This document shows positions 26,034 through 34,925 of a stretch of 55,493 bases of DNA, in pieces. The notes below the pieces were generated by a model. The model searched no databases, was not told the DNA's origin, and worked only from the letters and a program-made list of their open reading frames with translations. The translations under genes and the position numbers were made by a program. The DNA comes from JAXLWB01 sp046328715 (GTDB lineage: Bacteria > Chloroflexota > Anaerolineae > Caldilineales > Caldilineaceae), in assembly GCA_046328715.1 (NCBI GenBank), contig JAXLWB010000064.1, positions 1 to 55,493 on the forward strand. Reading direction: 5' to 3'. The stretch's first letter is position 1. Every line of letters begins with the position of its first letter.

Positions 26034-26075
26034 CAAACAGGTCAACGGTATCTTCCGTTGACCTGTTTGCTTTAT
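26034..26075 (+). terminator. Terminator after tRNA-Asp
   Basis: A perfect 15-bp stem (CAAACAGGTCAACGG and its complement), 6-base loop, then CTTTATGTT. A smaller hairpin, GGCGAA with TTCGCC (26000-26027), lies between it and the tRNA. Confidence 0.8.
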
Positions 26076-26079
26076 GTTC

Positions 26080-26340
26080 CAAAACAAGGTGCTGGTAGAC
26101 CTAAGCGTTATTGCCTTGATAGATTTTCCCTCCTCGGGCACCCATTGCACAACCTGTTTTACTAACTCTGACTTAGATTCGGCTGCACGTTCAAGCTCAT
26201 CATTGTTTACGGGCGTGAGTTGTTCTAACTGTTGCTATAGCTGTGTTCTTTCTTCTACAAACTCACATTCACCTGATAATGCCTTTGGCACGACTCGTTG
26301 CTCGTGACCGAAGATTTGGGCCAACAAGCCAGCGCAGTCA
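26080..26340 (-). pseudogene. Possible remnant of a site-specific serine recombinase C-terminus
   Basis: On the minus strand one frame reads FGHEQRVVPKALSGECEF, a stop, then QQLEQLTPVNNDELERAAE and KQVVQWVPEEGKSIKAITLR. This recalls the coiled C-terminal tail of large serine recombinases (a Leu-rich coil, then NxELERA, then FERVWVxxxxIxxIxPR). The fragment has an internal stop and no catalytic domain. It lies directly downstream of tRNA-Asp, a common integration neighbourhood. Other readings of this decayed stretch are possible; bases 26340-26500 show nothing recognisable. Confidence 0.3.
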
Positions 26341-26503
26341 CTGACCGTATGGTCCTAACCCCAACCAAGAGGGAGTGCAAGCTGCTCCATTCAAAATGAG
26401 CGGAGATGCCAAGCCTGACATAGTAAATTCGTGACATTTTCGTTCTTTCCAGCGTCTGTAATAGAGTGCCGTGCAACTTTGTCTACCCTGGAGGAGTGTG
26501 ACC

Positions 26504-29500
26504 ATGCCTACTTTACGCCGAGTTTTCTTTTCGCAATTGTTCTCCGCGAGTATTTGCAGTCTTGGGATCGTTACACTGAGCATTCTTTGGGCATGCATCA
26601 TGCCAACGCCGGCTTTCGCCGCAGCGTTGCAACAAGAGCAACCTGATACCCCATCCATTACCCCACAAACGATTATCTCCACCAACATTACCACCACGAC
26701 AACCTGGACAAAGTCTGCTAGTCCTTATCAAGTGACGCAGGATATTGCGGTTGCGGCTGGCGTCACCCTCACCGTTCAACCGGGAGTCCAAGTGATCTTT
26801 AACGGCAATACCCGTTTGGAAGTGTTGGGTGCCATTCGTGCGGTGGGAACCCAAGCAGAACCGATTCTCTTCACGGGTGCCAACAAAAGCGCAGGTTCAT
26901 GGGAAGGCATTCTCTTTTATGGCAATGCCACGACAACTGTCAGCGGGGTTTTTGATTATACCACCGTCGAATATGGCGGCAGTGGCACGCAGGGCGGCAA
27001 CCTATACCTGAGGTATGCGCAGGTAAAGATCGATCACAGCACGATTGGCCAGGGCGGAGCAAATGGCATTTTTGGAAGCACAATGAGCGATGCCGATGTT
27101 GCGAATACAAATTTTGTTGGCAATGCCAGCAAGGCACTTTGGCTCACCAATCCCGTTCACGATCCAATTCTGACCAATCTAAGTGCCAGCAATAATGGGC
27201 AAAACGTGGTGGCGTTTGGCGCGTTGAGTCAGGAACCCACCATTCGATTTGAAAAAATGGGCCTGCCTTATTTAATCACGGCTGATCTCTATGCCAATGC
27301 CCAACAGCAAATCATTGTGGAAGCGGGAGTGGAGCTACAGTTTGACCCTAATACCCGGCTGGACGTACGTGGTACCATCACGGCCTTGGGCACAGCGAAC
27401 GCGCCGATTCTGTTTACGGGTGTAGACAAAACTCCTGGTTCGTGGGAAGGCATTCTTTTTTATGGCAATGCCAATGCGCCAATCACCGCTTTTTTTGACC
27501 ATGTCACCATCGAATATGGCGGCAGCGGCACACAGGGTGGCAATCTTTATTTAAGCTACACCTACGCCTCCCTCAATCATGCCACGATCCGCAACGGTGG
27601 AGCGCACGGTATCTTTGGTGCAGTTGCCAGCACGGTTGCCATTTCGGACAGCATATTCACCGGTAATCAAAACTATGTGCTTTGGCTGACTGATGCGACC
27701 CGTGCGCCCAAACTTGTACACCTCAGCGCAAGTGGCAATGGAAAAAATGCTGTCGGGATCGGCTCGTTAAACAATGAGCCGCAGTGGCGCTTTGCGCAAA
27801 TGGGTTTGCCTTATATCGTTACAGCCGATCTTTATTCGCCCTCCAATCAAGAAGTAACGATCGAAGCGGGAGTCGAAGTGCGCTTTGACCCGAATACCCG
27901 GCTGGATGTACGCGGCAAACTGCTGGCGCAAGGCACACAGACTGCACCCATCACGCTGACTGGCTCGACAAAAACGCCTGGCTCTTGGGAAGGATTACTG
28001 TTTTATGGCAATGCAATCTCGCCTACGCTGGCACTCTTTGATTATGTAACGCTTGAATATGGGGGTGTGGGTAGCCAGGGAGGCAATCTCTATTTGAGTT
28101 ATGGACAAGCTGAAATTTCGCATAGTTTTATCCGCAACGGCGGTTCCAATGGCATCTTTAGCGCAGTGCATAGTGATGTTGATCTGACCGACAGCACGAT
28201 AACCGGCAATGCAGGATACGCGCTCTCGATCAGCGACCCCACCCGTGATCTCAACTTTACGAACGTCGTCGTCACTGGCAATGGCAAGGAAGGCGTTGCG
28301 GTCAGTTCGATCAGTGCTCCATATACCTGGAGTTTTGATGCAATCGGCGTGCCCTATCTCATCACGGCCGATCTCTACTCGCCCGCTGGCCAGAAACTGA
28401 GCGTGGAAGCAGGGGTTGAATTGCGTTTTGCGCAGAACACACGGTTGGATGTGCGCGGTGAATTGATGGCAATGGGCACAACGAGCAAACCAATCACCTT
28501 TACTGGCTCTGTTACAACTGCGGGTTCTTGGGAAGGCCTTCTTTTCTATGGAACCTATGCGGTTCCCGCAGTTGGAACCTTTGACCATGTGTTGATCGAA
28601 TATGGTGGGGTTGGAACAACAGGTGCCAACCTTTACTTGAGCCAGGCCCAGGCCAGCATTGCTAACTCGATCATTCGAAATGGCGGCGCGCATGGCGTCT
28701 ATGTCAATAATGTTTCGGCAGGGGTCACAATAGAGCGCAGCCAGATCGTCAACAACGCAGCCTATGGTGTCTATAATGCAGCGTCGCACAGGACCGTGCT
28801 GGCAGCAAACAATTGGTGGGGAAATGCCAGCGGACCGACGAGTGACAACAGTTGTAACCCTGGCGGCACAGGAAGCCGCATTTCGGCTGGCGTTGCCTTC
28901 AGACCTGTTTTGGCCGCAGCAAATGCCGACCCGGGCCTGATTGCGCCCGTCGATCTGCGCCAAATCGCAGTTGTGCCACAACGTTGGTTTGCCCCAGCCG
29001 ACGGTGTCACCATCGTTTATGTGGCGCTTACACTGCTAGATGGCAATGGCCGCCCCCTCCCTGGGGTCAAACTGCGCCTTCAAAGCACACTTGGCTCTGT
29101 CACCGATGGCGGCGTCACTGATGTCACAGGCAAGACCTTCGCCCAAGTCCGCTCCAGCCAGATCGGCGATGCGCGCTTGACTGCATCGACGGACGTTGAA
29201 CAAGATTGCAACTTTGCACGCAGTGCCACAACCAGCATTACTTTCAACGCACCGAATGGCGACGATGCGCTGCTTACCGATGCAGCGGCTCCCTATTTGG
29301 ACAATGGCATTGAAATTGTTCCCGAACCGATTACGCGCGGCGTGCCAACCATTCTACGTGCCCGCTTGAAGAATCCGAATAATTTCCCAATGGTCGTTGA
29401 TGCCAGTTTCGGCTATGCACAGTCGGGGATTGGCTTGGCTTTCGGCCCCGTGGGCGAAGTACTCAATCAAACGATCCCTGCCAATGGCAGCAAAGTGATT

Positions 29501-30880
29501 GAAGTGCAGTGGGTGCCGACGCTCTCTGGTCACTACTGTGTGAAGCTGACCTATACTGTGCATGGGCTAAATTCGGCGGCAGTCAATGCAGGGGGTTCGA
29601 GTCAGCGCAATCTGAACGTTGCTCCAGGGCCGTTTCTGACCCCTCCCCAGAAAAACTCGATCCAAAAGGCCAAGTTGGCGGGCGATGCAATTGATGATGG
29701 AGAATTTTTGATTAGCGCAATTGAGGGACCATCCGGCATTCCCACGACATTGATTCAAGATCAGCTCTTTGGCAATATCATCGATTTTATCAATGAAGCC
29801 GGCGGAGCCATAGACTGTGCAATGGGAGGTGGTGAATCGTGTGGCGGTTGGAGCGGACCCCATCTAAAATTGCCCGGCGACACCATCGGCAATCTGAAAA
29901 ACGATCCACCCAGCCAGGATTATGATCTGTTGGTCAGCCTCGAAACTCTCACCTTTACCCCAGTGCAAGCAGGTGCGGGGATGCCAGCGGCGCGGGCGGC
30001 GGCGCTCAATGCATTGGTCAGCGCCCAACTCGACCTTGCCACGAAACTGGTTGCCACGGTTGTTTCCTATGATCGCTATGCTGGCGCGACAGAAGCCAAT
30101 CGTACCCAGTGGAGCGCGCTCCAGGCGGGGGCTTATCTCTTTTATCTGCACAAATCGGCCAACGCTATGATTGAGGTTGCGGATCGGTGGGATGCGTTGG
30201 TTGCTGAACTACAAAGCGAAGGCATTAGCGCAGTCAATGTATCGGCGGCAGATTTTGCTACCTATCAACAGCGGTTGAAAACACAAGGTTTTACTGCACT
30301 GGAACTGCAAGCGGCCCGCCAGGTTGGTCTGACAGACGCAGGTATCGAATTGATTCGTCAACGGCGCATTGCGCTTGATCCAACCCAGGTCGCTGGCAAT
30401 ATTCTGGATGATTGGAGTGCGCTGGCCAGCGCCTATCGCGAAGCAGGCAATAATATCCTCGCTCCCCCTGCCTTTGGAGTTTCGATTGGTGGCGGTCCGG
30501 GTCTGCAGGCTGCCGATGTCGCAGAGGTGCCCGACCACTCGCTTGTTCGTCTGTTCGACCAGACGACTACCATCGCCGTTGGCAACCCAACCGATCAGGT
30601 GGCGACAATTGATCTTCAAGTGCGACCCGTCGATCTGCCTGCCGATTGGACGGCGACCGTGACCCCGATCACAACGACGCTGGCCCCGGGCCAACAAACG
30701 ACGGTGACCGTGACGATCCATCCTGGTTCAGCCGTAGCCCAGGGTACGGCACCACGGGTAGCGGTTGAGGGTTATGTTGAAGGGAAATTACTCAGCGGCG
30801 TGGTTTTTGAAGTGCAAGCCCCGCGCTATATTTTCTTTGATGGTCAATTGCGCACCTATCTGCCGCTTGTCAGCCGATAA
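26504..30880 (+). CDS. Secreted right-handed beta-helix protein with four 181-residue repeats
   Basis: A 1458-residue exported protein. The start at 26504 follows GGAGGAG and opens a signal peptide (MPTLRRVFF, hydrophobic core, PTPAFA-A). Residues from about 65 to 790 are four copies of a beta-helix unit with the order PYxITxDLY, VEAGVELxFxxNTRLDVRG, APITFTG, GSWEGxLFYGNA, FDHVTIEYGGxGTQGGNLYLS and IRNGGAxGIF. Next come NWWGNASGP, a Big_1-like Ig domain (about 820-905, GRPLPGVKLRLQSTLGSVTD), a further beta domain, a helical region of about 300 residues, and a last Ig-like domain. It ends RTYLPLVSR, the C-terminal motif shared with neighbours. A surface-attached or secreted adhesin/polysaccharide-binding role is inferred; no catalytic residues were recognised. 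Confidence 0.85.
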   Translation: MPTLRRVFFSQLFSASICSLGIVTLSILWACIMPTPAFAAALQQEQPDTPSITPQTIISTNITTTTTWTKSASPYQVTQDIAVAAGVTLTVQPGVQVIFNGNTRLEVLGAIRAVGTQAEPILFTGANKSAGSWEGILFYGNATTTVSGVFDYTTVEYGGSGTQGGNLYLRYAQVKIDHSTIGQGGANGIFGSTMSDADVANTNFVGNASKALWLTNPVHDPILTNLSASNNGQNVVAFGALSQEPTIRFEKMGLPYLITADLYANAQQQIIVEAGVELQFDPNTRLDVRGTITALGTANAPILFTGVDKTPGSWEGILFYGNANAPITAFFDHVTIEYGGSGTQGGNLYLSYTYASLNHATIRNGGAHGIFGAVASTVAISDSIFTGNQNYVLWLTDATRAPKLVHLSASGNGKNAVGIGSLNNEPQWRFAQMGLPYIVTADLYSPSNQEVTIEAGVEVRFDPNTRLDVRGKLLAQGTQTAPITLTGSTKTPGSWEGLLFYGNAISPTLALFDYVTLEYGGVGSQGGNLYLSYGQAEISHSFIRNGGSNGIFSAVHSDVDLTDSTITGNAGYALSISDPTRDLNFTNVVVTGNGKEGVAVSSISAPYTWSFDAIGVPYLITADLYSPAGQKLSVEAGVELRFAQNTRLDVRGELMAMGTTSKPITFTGSVTTAGSWEGLLFYGTYAVPAVGTFDHVLIEYGGVGTTGANLYLSQAQASIANSIIRNGGAHGVYVNNVSAGVTIERSQIVNNAAYGVYNAASHRTVLAANNWWGNASGPTSDNSCNPGGTGSRISAGVAFRPVLAAANADPGLIAPVDLRQIAVVPQRWFAPADGVTIVYVALTLLDGNGRPLPGVKLRLQSTLGSVTDGGVTDVTGKTFAQVRSSQIGDARLTASTDVEQDCNFARSATTSITFNAPNGDDALLTDAAAPYLDNGIEIVPEPITRGVPTILRARLKNPNNFPMVVDASFGYAQSGIGLAFGPVGEVLNQTIPANGSKVIEVQWVPTLSGHYCVKLTYTVHGLNSAAVNAGGSSQRNLNVAPGPFLTPPQKNSIQKAKLAGDAIDDGEFLISAIEGPSGIPTTLIQDQLFGNIIDFINEAGGAIDCAMGGGESCGGWSGPHLKLPGDTIGNLKNDPPSQDYDLLVSLETLTFTPVQAGAGMPAARAAALNALVSAQLDLATKLVATVVSYDRYAGATEANRTQWSALQAGAYLFYLHKSANAMIEVADRWDALVAELQSEGISAVNVSAADFATYQQRLKTQGFTALELQAARQVGLTDAGIELIRQRRIALDPTQVAGNILDDWSALASAYREAGNNILAPPAFGVSIGGGPGLQAADVAEVPDHSLVRLFDQTTTIAVGNPTDQVATIDLQVRPVDLPADWTATVTPITTTLAPGQQTTVTVTIHPGSAVAQGTAPRVAVEGYVEGKLLSGVVFEVQAPRYIFFDGQLRTYLPLVSR
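26700..28870 (+). repeat. Four tandem coding repeats with an exact 543-nt pitch
   Basis: The GGTTCNTGGGAAGG block coding for GSWEG starts at 26894, 27437, 27980 and 28523, so three successive steps are each exactly 543 nt (181 codons). The copies have diverged in DNA sequence yet show no net insertion or deletion between these marks. Confidence 0.85.
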
Positions 30881-30941
30881 CAAAAAAGCATCCTGCCGCT
30901 GATAGGAATAAATCAGGCGAGTTTACACGAATACAGAGATT

Positions 30942-30972
30942 CCCGGCCACAGGTGACTTGTCTGTGGCCGGG
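30942..30972. terminator. Hairpin after the beta-helix gene
   Basis: A perfect 11-bp GC-rich stem (CCCGGCCACAG and its complement) between the beta-helix gene stop and the decayed minus-strand gene. There is no long T run. Confidence 0.5.
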
Positions 30973-30989
30973 TTACCTCCCATCAAGCT

Positions 30990-31260
30990 CTATCTTCGCA
31001 CAACAGGCAAGTAGAGTGTATAAGCGCTCTCTGCCGCTTCTACGGAACCGGAACAGAGTATGCTGCTCGCCCACGCCTGTTACTGGATCGTCTGCTGCCA
31101 AGTGCAGGGTGTTGCTGTTGCTAAAAGTAGCTGGCACATTCTCTAGCAGCAAGAGCGAACTGCCCACCGGAAGCAACATCCGTTGCCTCTGCAGAGCCTC
31201 GATTGGTTACCGCTACCCGATAATCGACCGTTTCACTTCCGTTAGTGCTGTAAGAACTGA
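30990..31260 (-). pseudogene. Frameshifted DUF11 gene end with the Y-L-P-V-V tail
   Basis: Three minus-strand frames used in turn give one coherent protein end: SETVDYRVAVTNRGSAEATDV, then LLPVGSSLLLLENVP...LHLAADDPVTGVGEQHTLFRFR, then AESAYTLYLPVVRR and a stop at 30990-30992. The first two pieces are a DUF11 domain and the last is the C-terminal motif of this genome's secreted proteins. At least two frameshifts are needed, and no start exists. The remnant begins just past the stop of the CLCA-type gene on the same strand, so it may be the leftover end of a deleted or duplicated neighbour. Confidence 0.75.
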
Positions 31261-31273
31261 TGGGATTTTGTTC

Positions 31274-34200
31274 TCATCTGTTCACGAGTGGCAAATAAAT
31301 CTGATTGCCCAGTTGGCTTGTGTCTGGTTCACCAAACAAAGGCTTGCCAAAGCTGATATCATATTGACCGCTGGCGCTCTGTCCATTTGTTTGTAGCACC
31401 TCCACCCTGACCACTTCTCCTGGTTCCAAGTCGAGTGGCAGCACCCAGTAGGCGTCGTAGGCTAATGCTCCTGTCGTATACTCCTGTGTGCCGCTTTTCG
31501 TGGTTACACGGACAAGGGCATTCATGCCAAAGGCGAAGTGGGTCAGTCGTAGGATGTAGCGAGTCGTGGTTTGCGTTGCCGAAGCCATCACTTGATTGGT
31601 TGTTTTGGGGTCATTTGTCAATGGATCAGGCGAGGTAATCCGGAAGCTGTCAATATCCCCAGCCTGGTCGATCCGACCAGCGACATCGTCGTTATCCGTC
31701 AACAGATCGGTCGCATCAGCGTCTGTGTCGCCATGATCATCGGCTGCGTAATCCTGTACTAGGACCTCCAGGCTGGCAAACCGGCCAAAATCATCCCCGA
31801 CCAACTGACCAGTTGCGGTCGTAGCATCAGCCATCCCCACTTGCGTGAAACGGGCGGTGCCCTTAATGTTGTCAAAGACCGTTGTCACAAGATAGTCACC
31901 CGCTTCAGTATAGAGCAGAAGGCCAGTGTATTGTCCATCGTCTGCCAGCTTGTCGGGAGCCACCCCATCATCTTTGAAGGTAAGGGCCGAAAAGCTGCCA
32001 TCGGGATTTTCTACCCAGGCTGTGATCCCAGCATCTGCAATGCGATCCCCACGGCTAAGCTCGGCTACCAGAACAACCTTCTCCGGGTACGATACGAGCG
32101 GCCCGACTTCGGAAATGAGCAGTGCCTGGTAGGTGGAACCGTTCAGGGCATAGCCGGTTGCAGCAACCTGTAATTCAAGTGGTGCGTCCGCAGTCTCTAC
32201 TTCGAATGTCCAAGTGCCGGTGAGTGGCGCACTGATCAAATAAGTACACGAGGTCTCAACGCCGTCGCTGTCACAGTCCGGCACTTCATTAGTAGGATCG
32301 CCGTTTGGGTCATAGAGGGTTAAGGCCGCTGCATTCTCGTCGCCCTTGTAGATGGCCGAGACTTCAAGTTCGTCGAGCGAAGCATCGACATAGATGGTTG
32401 TACTAAATGGCTCGTCCACTGTGCTCTGTTGATTGGGCGTGGTTCCTAGATTTACGTCCAGGATGGGCGAAGATCTTTGATCAGCCATCTCTAATGCTTC
32501 GCTCAACTCACCAGTCGAGATCGCTTCGACCTGTCTGTTGCGTGCGCCGGGAACGGTAAAGCCGCCAGCGCCCACAAATTGATAGGTCCCTGCTGGGTTG
32601 CCCGCCGTGGTGGAAAATTGTAGCAGATCGAAAGCATTGCTGAAGAGATCGTTCGGCTTCTTTTGAGCGGCAAAATTGAAAACCGAAAGGGCGATGTTCA
32701 CGGCACTATGCGCATTATAGGCTTTTTGAAAGATATGAGGCTCGGTAACATCGGTAAAGGCACCATCAATTACCACATAGACACCACGGTCTGTAATCAC
32801 GGCATTGCTGCTGGCCTGCTGTAGCGCTACGATCGCCGCCTGGTCAGCAGCGTCAATTTTGCGGTCAGTTATGCCCACTTTGGCTTGGATCGCATCAATC
32901 TGTGCCTTGATGGTTGTGCGAGTAGCATCACTTTCGATGCGTGTCAATGGTTGTACAACGGTATGTGTGTCGGCAAAGGTGAAGATGCCAATCAGGTCGC
33001 CGACATTGGTGCGGTCGATATAGCTTTTGAGCGATAGTTTGGCGCTTTCGAGTTTATTGTCCTGTGCCATATCTGCCGATACATCGACCAAAAAGATACG
33101 ATGCTTGGCGGCAGTGGCATTGGCGTCTGCCCAGACAATGTTCAGCGCATCGCGTGCCGCCGTTCGTTGCGCGGGCAACTCGACGGACGGATCTTGCCCG
33201 GCAGCAGGGGCCTTGGGCGCTAGATCTGCCCAATAGAGGCGATCCCCACGGGTCGAGGGTGGGTCATTGCTTGGCGTTCGGGCGACAGTCTCCCAATCAC
33301 TTGCATTAAAAGTACGGTATTGTGCAGTATTGGTGCGATTGACTCCTGCGGTCGATTTGGCTGTAGAGAAGTTTAGCCGAGAGAATTCAATGGAGGGTGG
33401 TGCTGCACACATTACCGAGCAAGGCTCGGGCGGCGTATCTCCAACTTGGGGTGAACTGGGGTCTTGGCTCGTATTGCTTCCTTCGTATTCGTCCAGAACA
33501 CCATAGGTATAGTGGCTCCATTCGTGGGTTAAAGTGTTGACAAAGGTACCGAGTGCGTTCGGGTCGGTGATCAGCGTATTATTGCTGAAAATTGCATCTC
33601 CCATATGTACTGTTCCGCGGCCTTTACCATAGCCATTGGTGGTGGCGCGTGGCTGCTGCTCGAACTGGATCCACTGGATGTCGGCTCGGTCGGCAAAACG
33701 TCCATTGTCATAGACTGTGATCGTGCGAATCTTGTGGGCTCCATTACTGACTTCGTAGATGCCATCGGCGAAAAGTTTGAAAAGCTCCTCGTAGGGTTGT
33801 CGTTCATTGGCGGTCGTGACTGGTTTGTAAATGGAGACGGTGAGATCGAACAAGCGTGCATCGTTAGGGGTGGGATTTACCGGTGTGGGATTGACAATTG
33901 GTCCTGCTTCCGGCTTTGCAAGTTGTCCAAGTTCATCGGCATTCAAACTACGTGTGTAGACCCGCACGTCGTCAAGCAACCCCAGCCAAGGGTTGGGTCC
34001 GTTGGTTTCCAGCGCCAACGCCAAACCTGTACCGTTGGCTGGCGGGGCTGTTGTGTTGACGGCGACTGCCTGACCGTTCACATAGAGTCGGCTTTCGGTT
34101 CCACTCCAGCTATAGGCAATGTGTGTCCATTGCCCAACCGGGATCGAGCCTCCAGTAATGACAGAATAGAGTGTAAGTTGACCCGTGTTCGTAGCGCCAA

Positions 34201-34603
34201 ACCAGGGAGAATCATCGCCAAATTCCAACACCGTACGCCAACTGTCCCACGCCGCACCGGTAAAACGAACCCAAGCGGCCAATGTGTAAGGCCCCACGGG
34301 CGTATTCATGTTGACTTGCACCCGGTCATCAACACCATCAAATTGTGCAGCTTGTTCCAATCGACCAGCGTTGCCCGCCGTTGGACAGGCATTGCCGCCA
34401 CAGGTGCCATTGATGCCACCGCTGCCGCTGTCGGCAAAGCTCGTTGCGCCTGCTGTTTCGTTAAATTTCAACCAAAGTGCGGGACCCTCGGTTGCCTGGC
34501 TCAATAGCGCTTGCGGGAGCATCATCATCAAAACTGTTGTAACGAGCAAGATACAGATCAACTGTTTTGATAATGCTGAATGTTTCGGTAGATGATTTTT
34601 CAT
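31274..34603 (-). CDS. Secreted LamG-CLCA-type metalloprotease-VWA protein
   Basis: A 1109-residue exported protein. Order: signal peptide (1-36); LamG/concanavalin-like domain (about 41-230) with TCGGNACP and AAQFDGVDD; then a domain resembling the N-terminal domain of CLCA proteins (about 248-470) with zinc-protease motif HEWSH (360-364) and DEYEG (371-375), the HExxHxxxGxxDE form of that family; a VWA domain (about 501-690) whose metal site reads DVSAD instead of DxSxS; and C-terminal beta domains including an Ig-like/pre-peptidase-like end. It terminates NQIYLPLVNR. CLCA proteins cleave themselves through this motif; self-processing here is inferred. The gene is divergent from the sensor kinase gene. 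A strong promoter leaves it almost no leader. Confidence 0.88.
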   Translation of the reverse strand: MKNHLPKHSALSKQLICILLVTTVLMMMLPQALLSQATEGPALWLKFNETAGATSFADSGSGGINGTCGGNACPTAGNAGRLEQAAQFDGVDDRVQVNMNTPVGPYTLAAWVRFTGAAWDSWRTVLEFGDDSPWFGATNTGQLTLYSVITGGSIPVGQWTHIAYSWSGTESRLYVNGQAVAVNTTAPPANGTGLALALETNGPNPWLGLLDDVRVYTRSLNADELGQLAKPEAGPIVNPTPVNPTPNDARLFDLTVSIYKPVTTANERQPYEELFKLFADGIYEVSNGAHKIRTITVYDNGRFADRADIQWIQFEQQPRATTNGYGKGRGTVHMGDAIFSNNTLITDPNALGTFVNTLTHEWSHYTYGVLDEYEGSNTSQDPSSPQVGDTPPEPCSVMCAAPPSIEFSRLNFSTAKSTAGVNRTNTAQYRTFNASDWETVARTPSNDPPSTRGDRLYWADLAPKAPAAGQDPSVELPAQRTAARDALNIVWADANATAAKHRIFLVDVSADMAQDNKLESAKLSLKSYIDRTNVGDLIGIFTFADTHTVVQPLTRIESDATRTTIKAQIDAIQAKVGITDRKIDAADQAAIVALQQASSNAVITDRGVYVVIDGAFTDVTEPHIFQKAYNAHSAVNIALSVFNFAAQKKPNDLFSNAFDLLQFSTTAGNPAGTYQFVGAGGFTVPGARNRQVEAISTGELSEALEMADQRSSPILDVNLGTTPNQQSTVDEPFSTTIYVDASLDELEVSAIYKGDENAAALTLYDPNGDPTNEVPDCDSDGVETSCTYLISAPLTGTWTFEVETADAPLELQVAATGYALNGSTYQALLISEVGPLVSYPEKVVLVAELSRGDRIADAGITAWVENPDGSFSALTFKDDGVAPDKLADDGQYTGLLLYTEAGDYLVTTVFDNIKGTARFTQVGMADATTATGQLVGDDFGRFASLEVLVQDYAADDHGDTDADATDLLTDNDDVAGRIDQAGDIDSFRITSPDPLTNDPKTTNQVMASATQTTTRYILRLTHFAFGMNALVRVTTKSGTQEYTTGALAYDAYWVLPLDLEPGEVVRVEVLQTNGQSASGQYDISFGKPLFGEPDTSQLGNQIYLPLVNR

Positions 34604-34616
34604 GCTGGCACGGATC

Positions 34617-34644
34617 CTTATATCTATAATGATTGGCTGGTCAA
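34617..34644 (-). promoter_or_regulatory. Promoter of the CLCA-type gene with a very short leader
   Basis: On the minus strand TTGACC (34639-34644), a 16-bp spacer and TATAAG (34617-34622), each matching consensus at 5 of 6 positions. The -10 box ends only 13 nt before the ATG, so the mRNA would have about 5-8 leader bases. Confidence 0.5.
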
Positions 34645-34690
34645 GGGCTATGATGGGATGAAGCTAGAACTATCCACGTGCCATGATTCA

Positions 34691-34750
34691 GAGACAGGAA
34701 ATAGCGCGTCACGCTTCGGTTCAAGCCTGTCTCGTGTGCATCACGCGTGA
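34691..34750. promoter_or_regulatory. Palindromes between divergent CLCA-type and sensor genes
   Basis: GAGACAGG and CCTGTCTC form an 8-bp inverted repeat (34691-34698, 34726-34733), followed by the perfect 10-bp palindrome TCACGCGTGA (34741-34750). The second is a reasonable operator candidate. The rest of the 320-bp gap shows no gene. Confidence 0.35.
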
Positions 34751-34925
34751 AAGTTTGTGGAACATGGAGAGAATATCATAAACCGTAAATCTGTTCAAAT
34801 GAGAAAAAAGAATCGCATTCTACCGCCTTATTTGTCAAGCGCATCACTACTACACTGTTCCTCGCGAGCTACTACGTAATGGAATTGACACCAAGCTCAA
34901 ACCGTGCTTTACTTTTTGGTAAGTT

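Noticed and set aside
26700..28870. CRISPR or other non-coding direct repeats
   Set aside because: The 543-nt repeats are coding, diverged and in frame; no short repeat-spacer pattern exists anywhere in the window.
27995..28981. Long minus-strand frame opposite the beta-helix gene
   Set aside because: It is an antisense shadow: its composition is odd (many Cys, His, Asn), and the opposite strand has a clear repeat protein.
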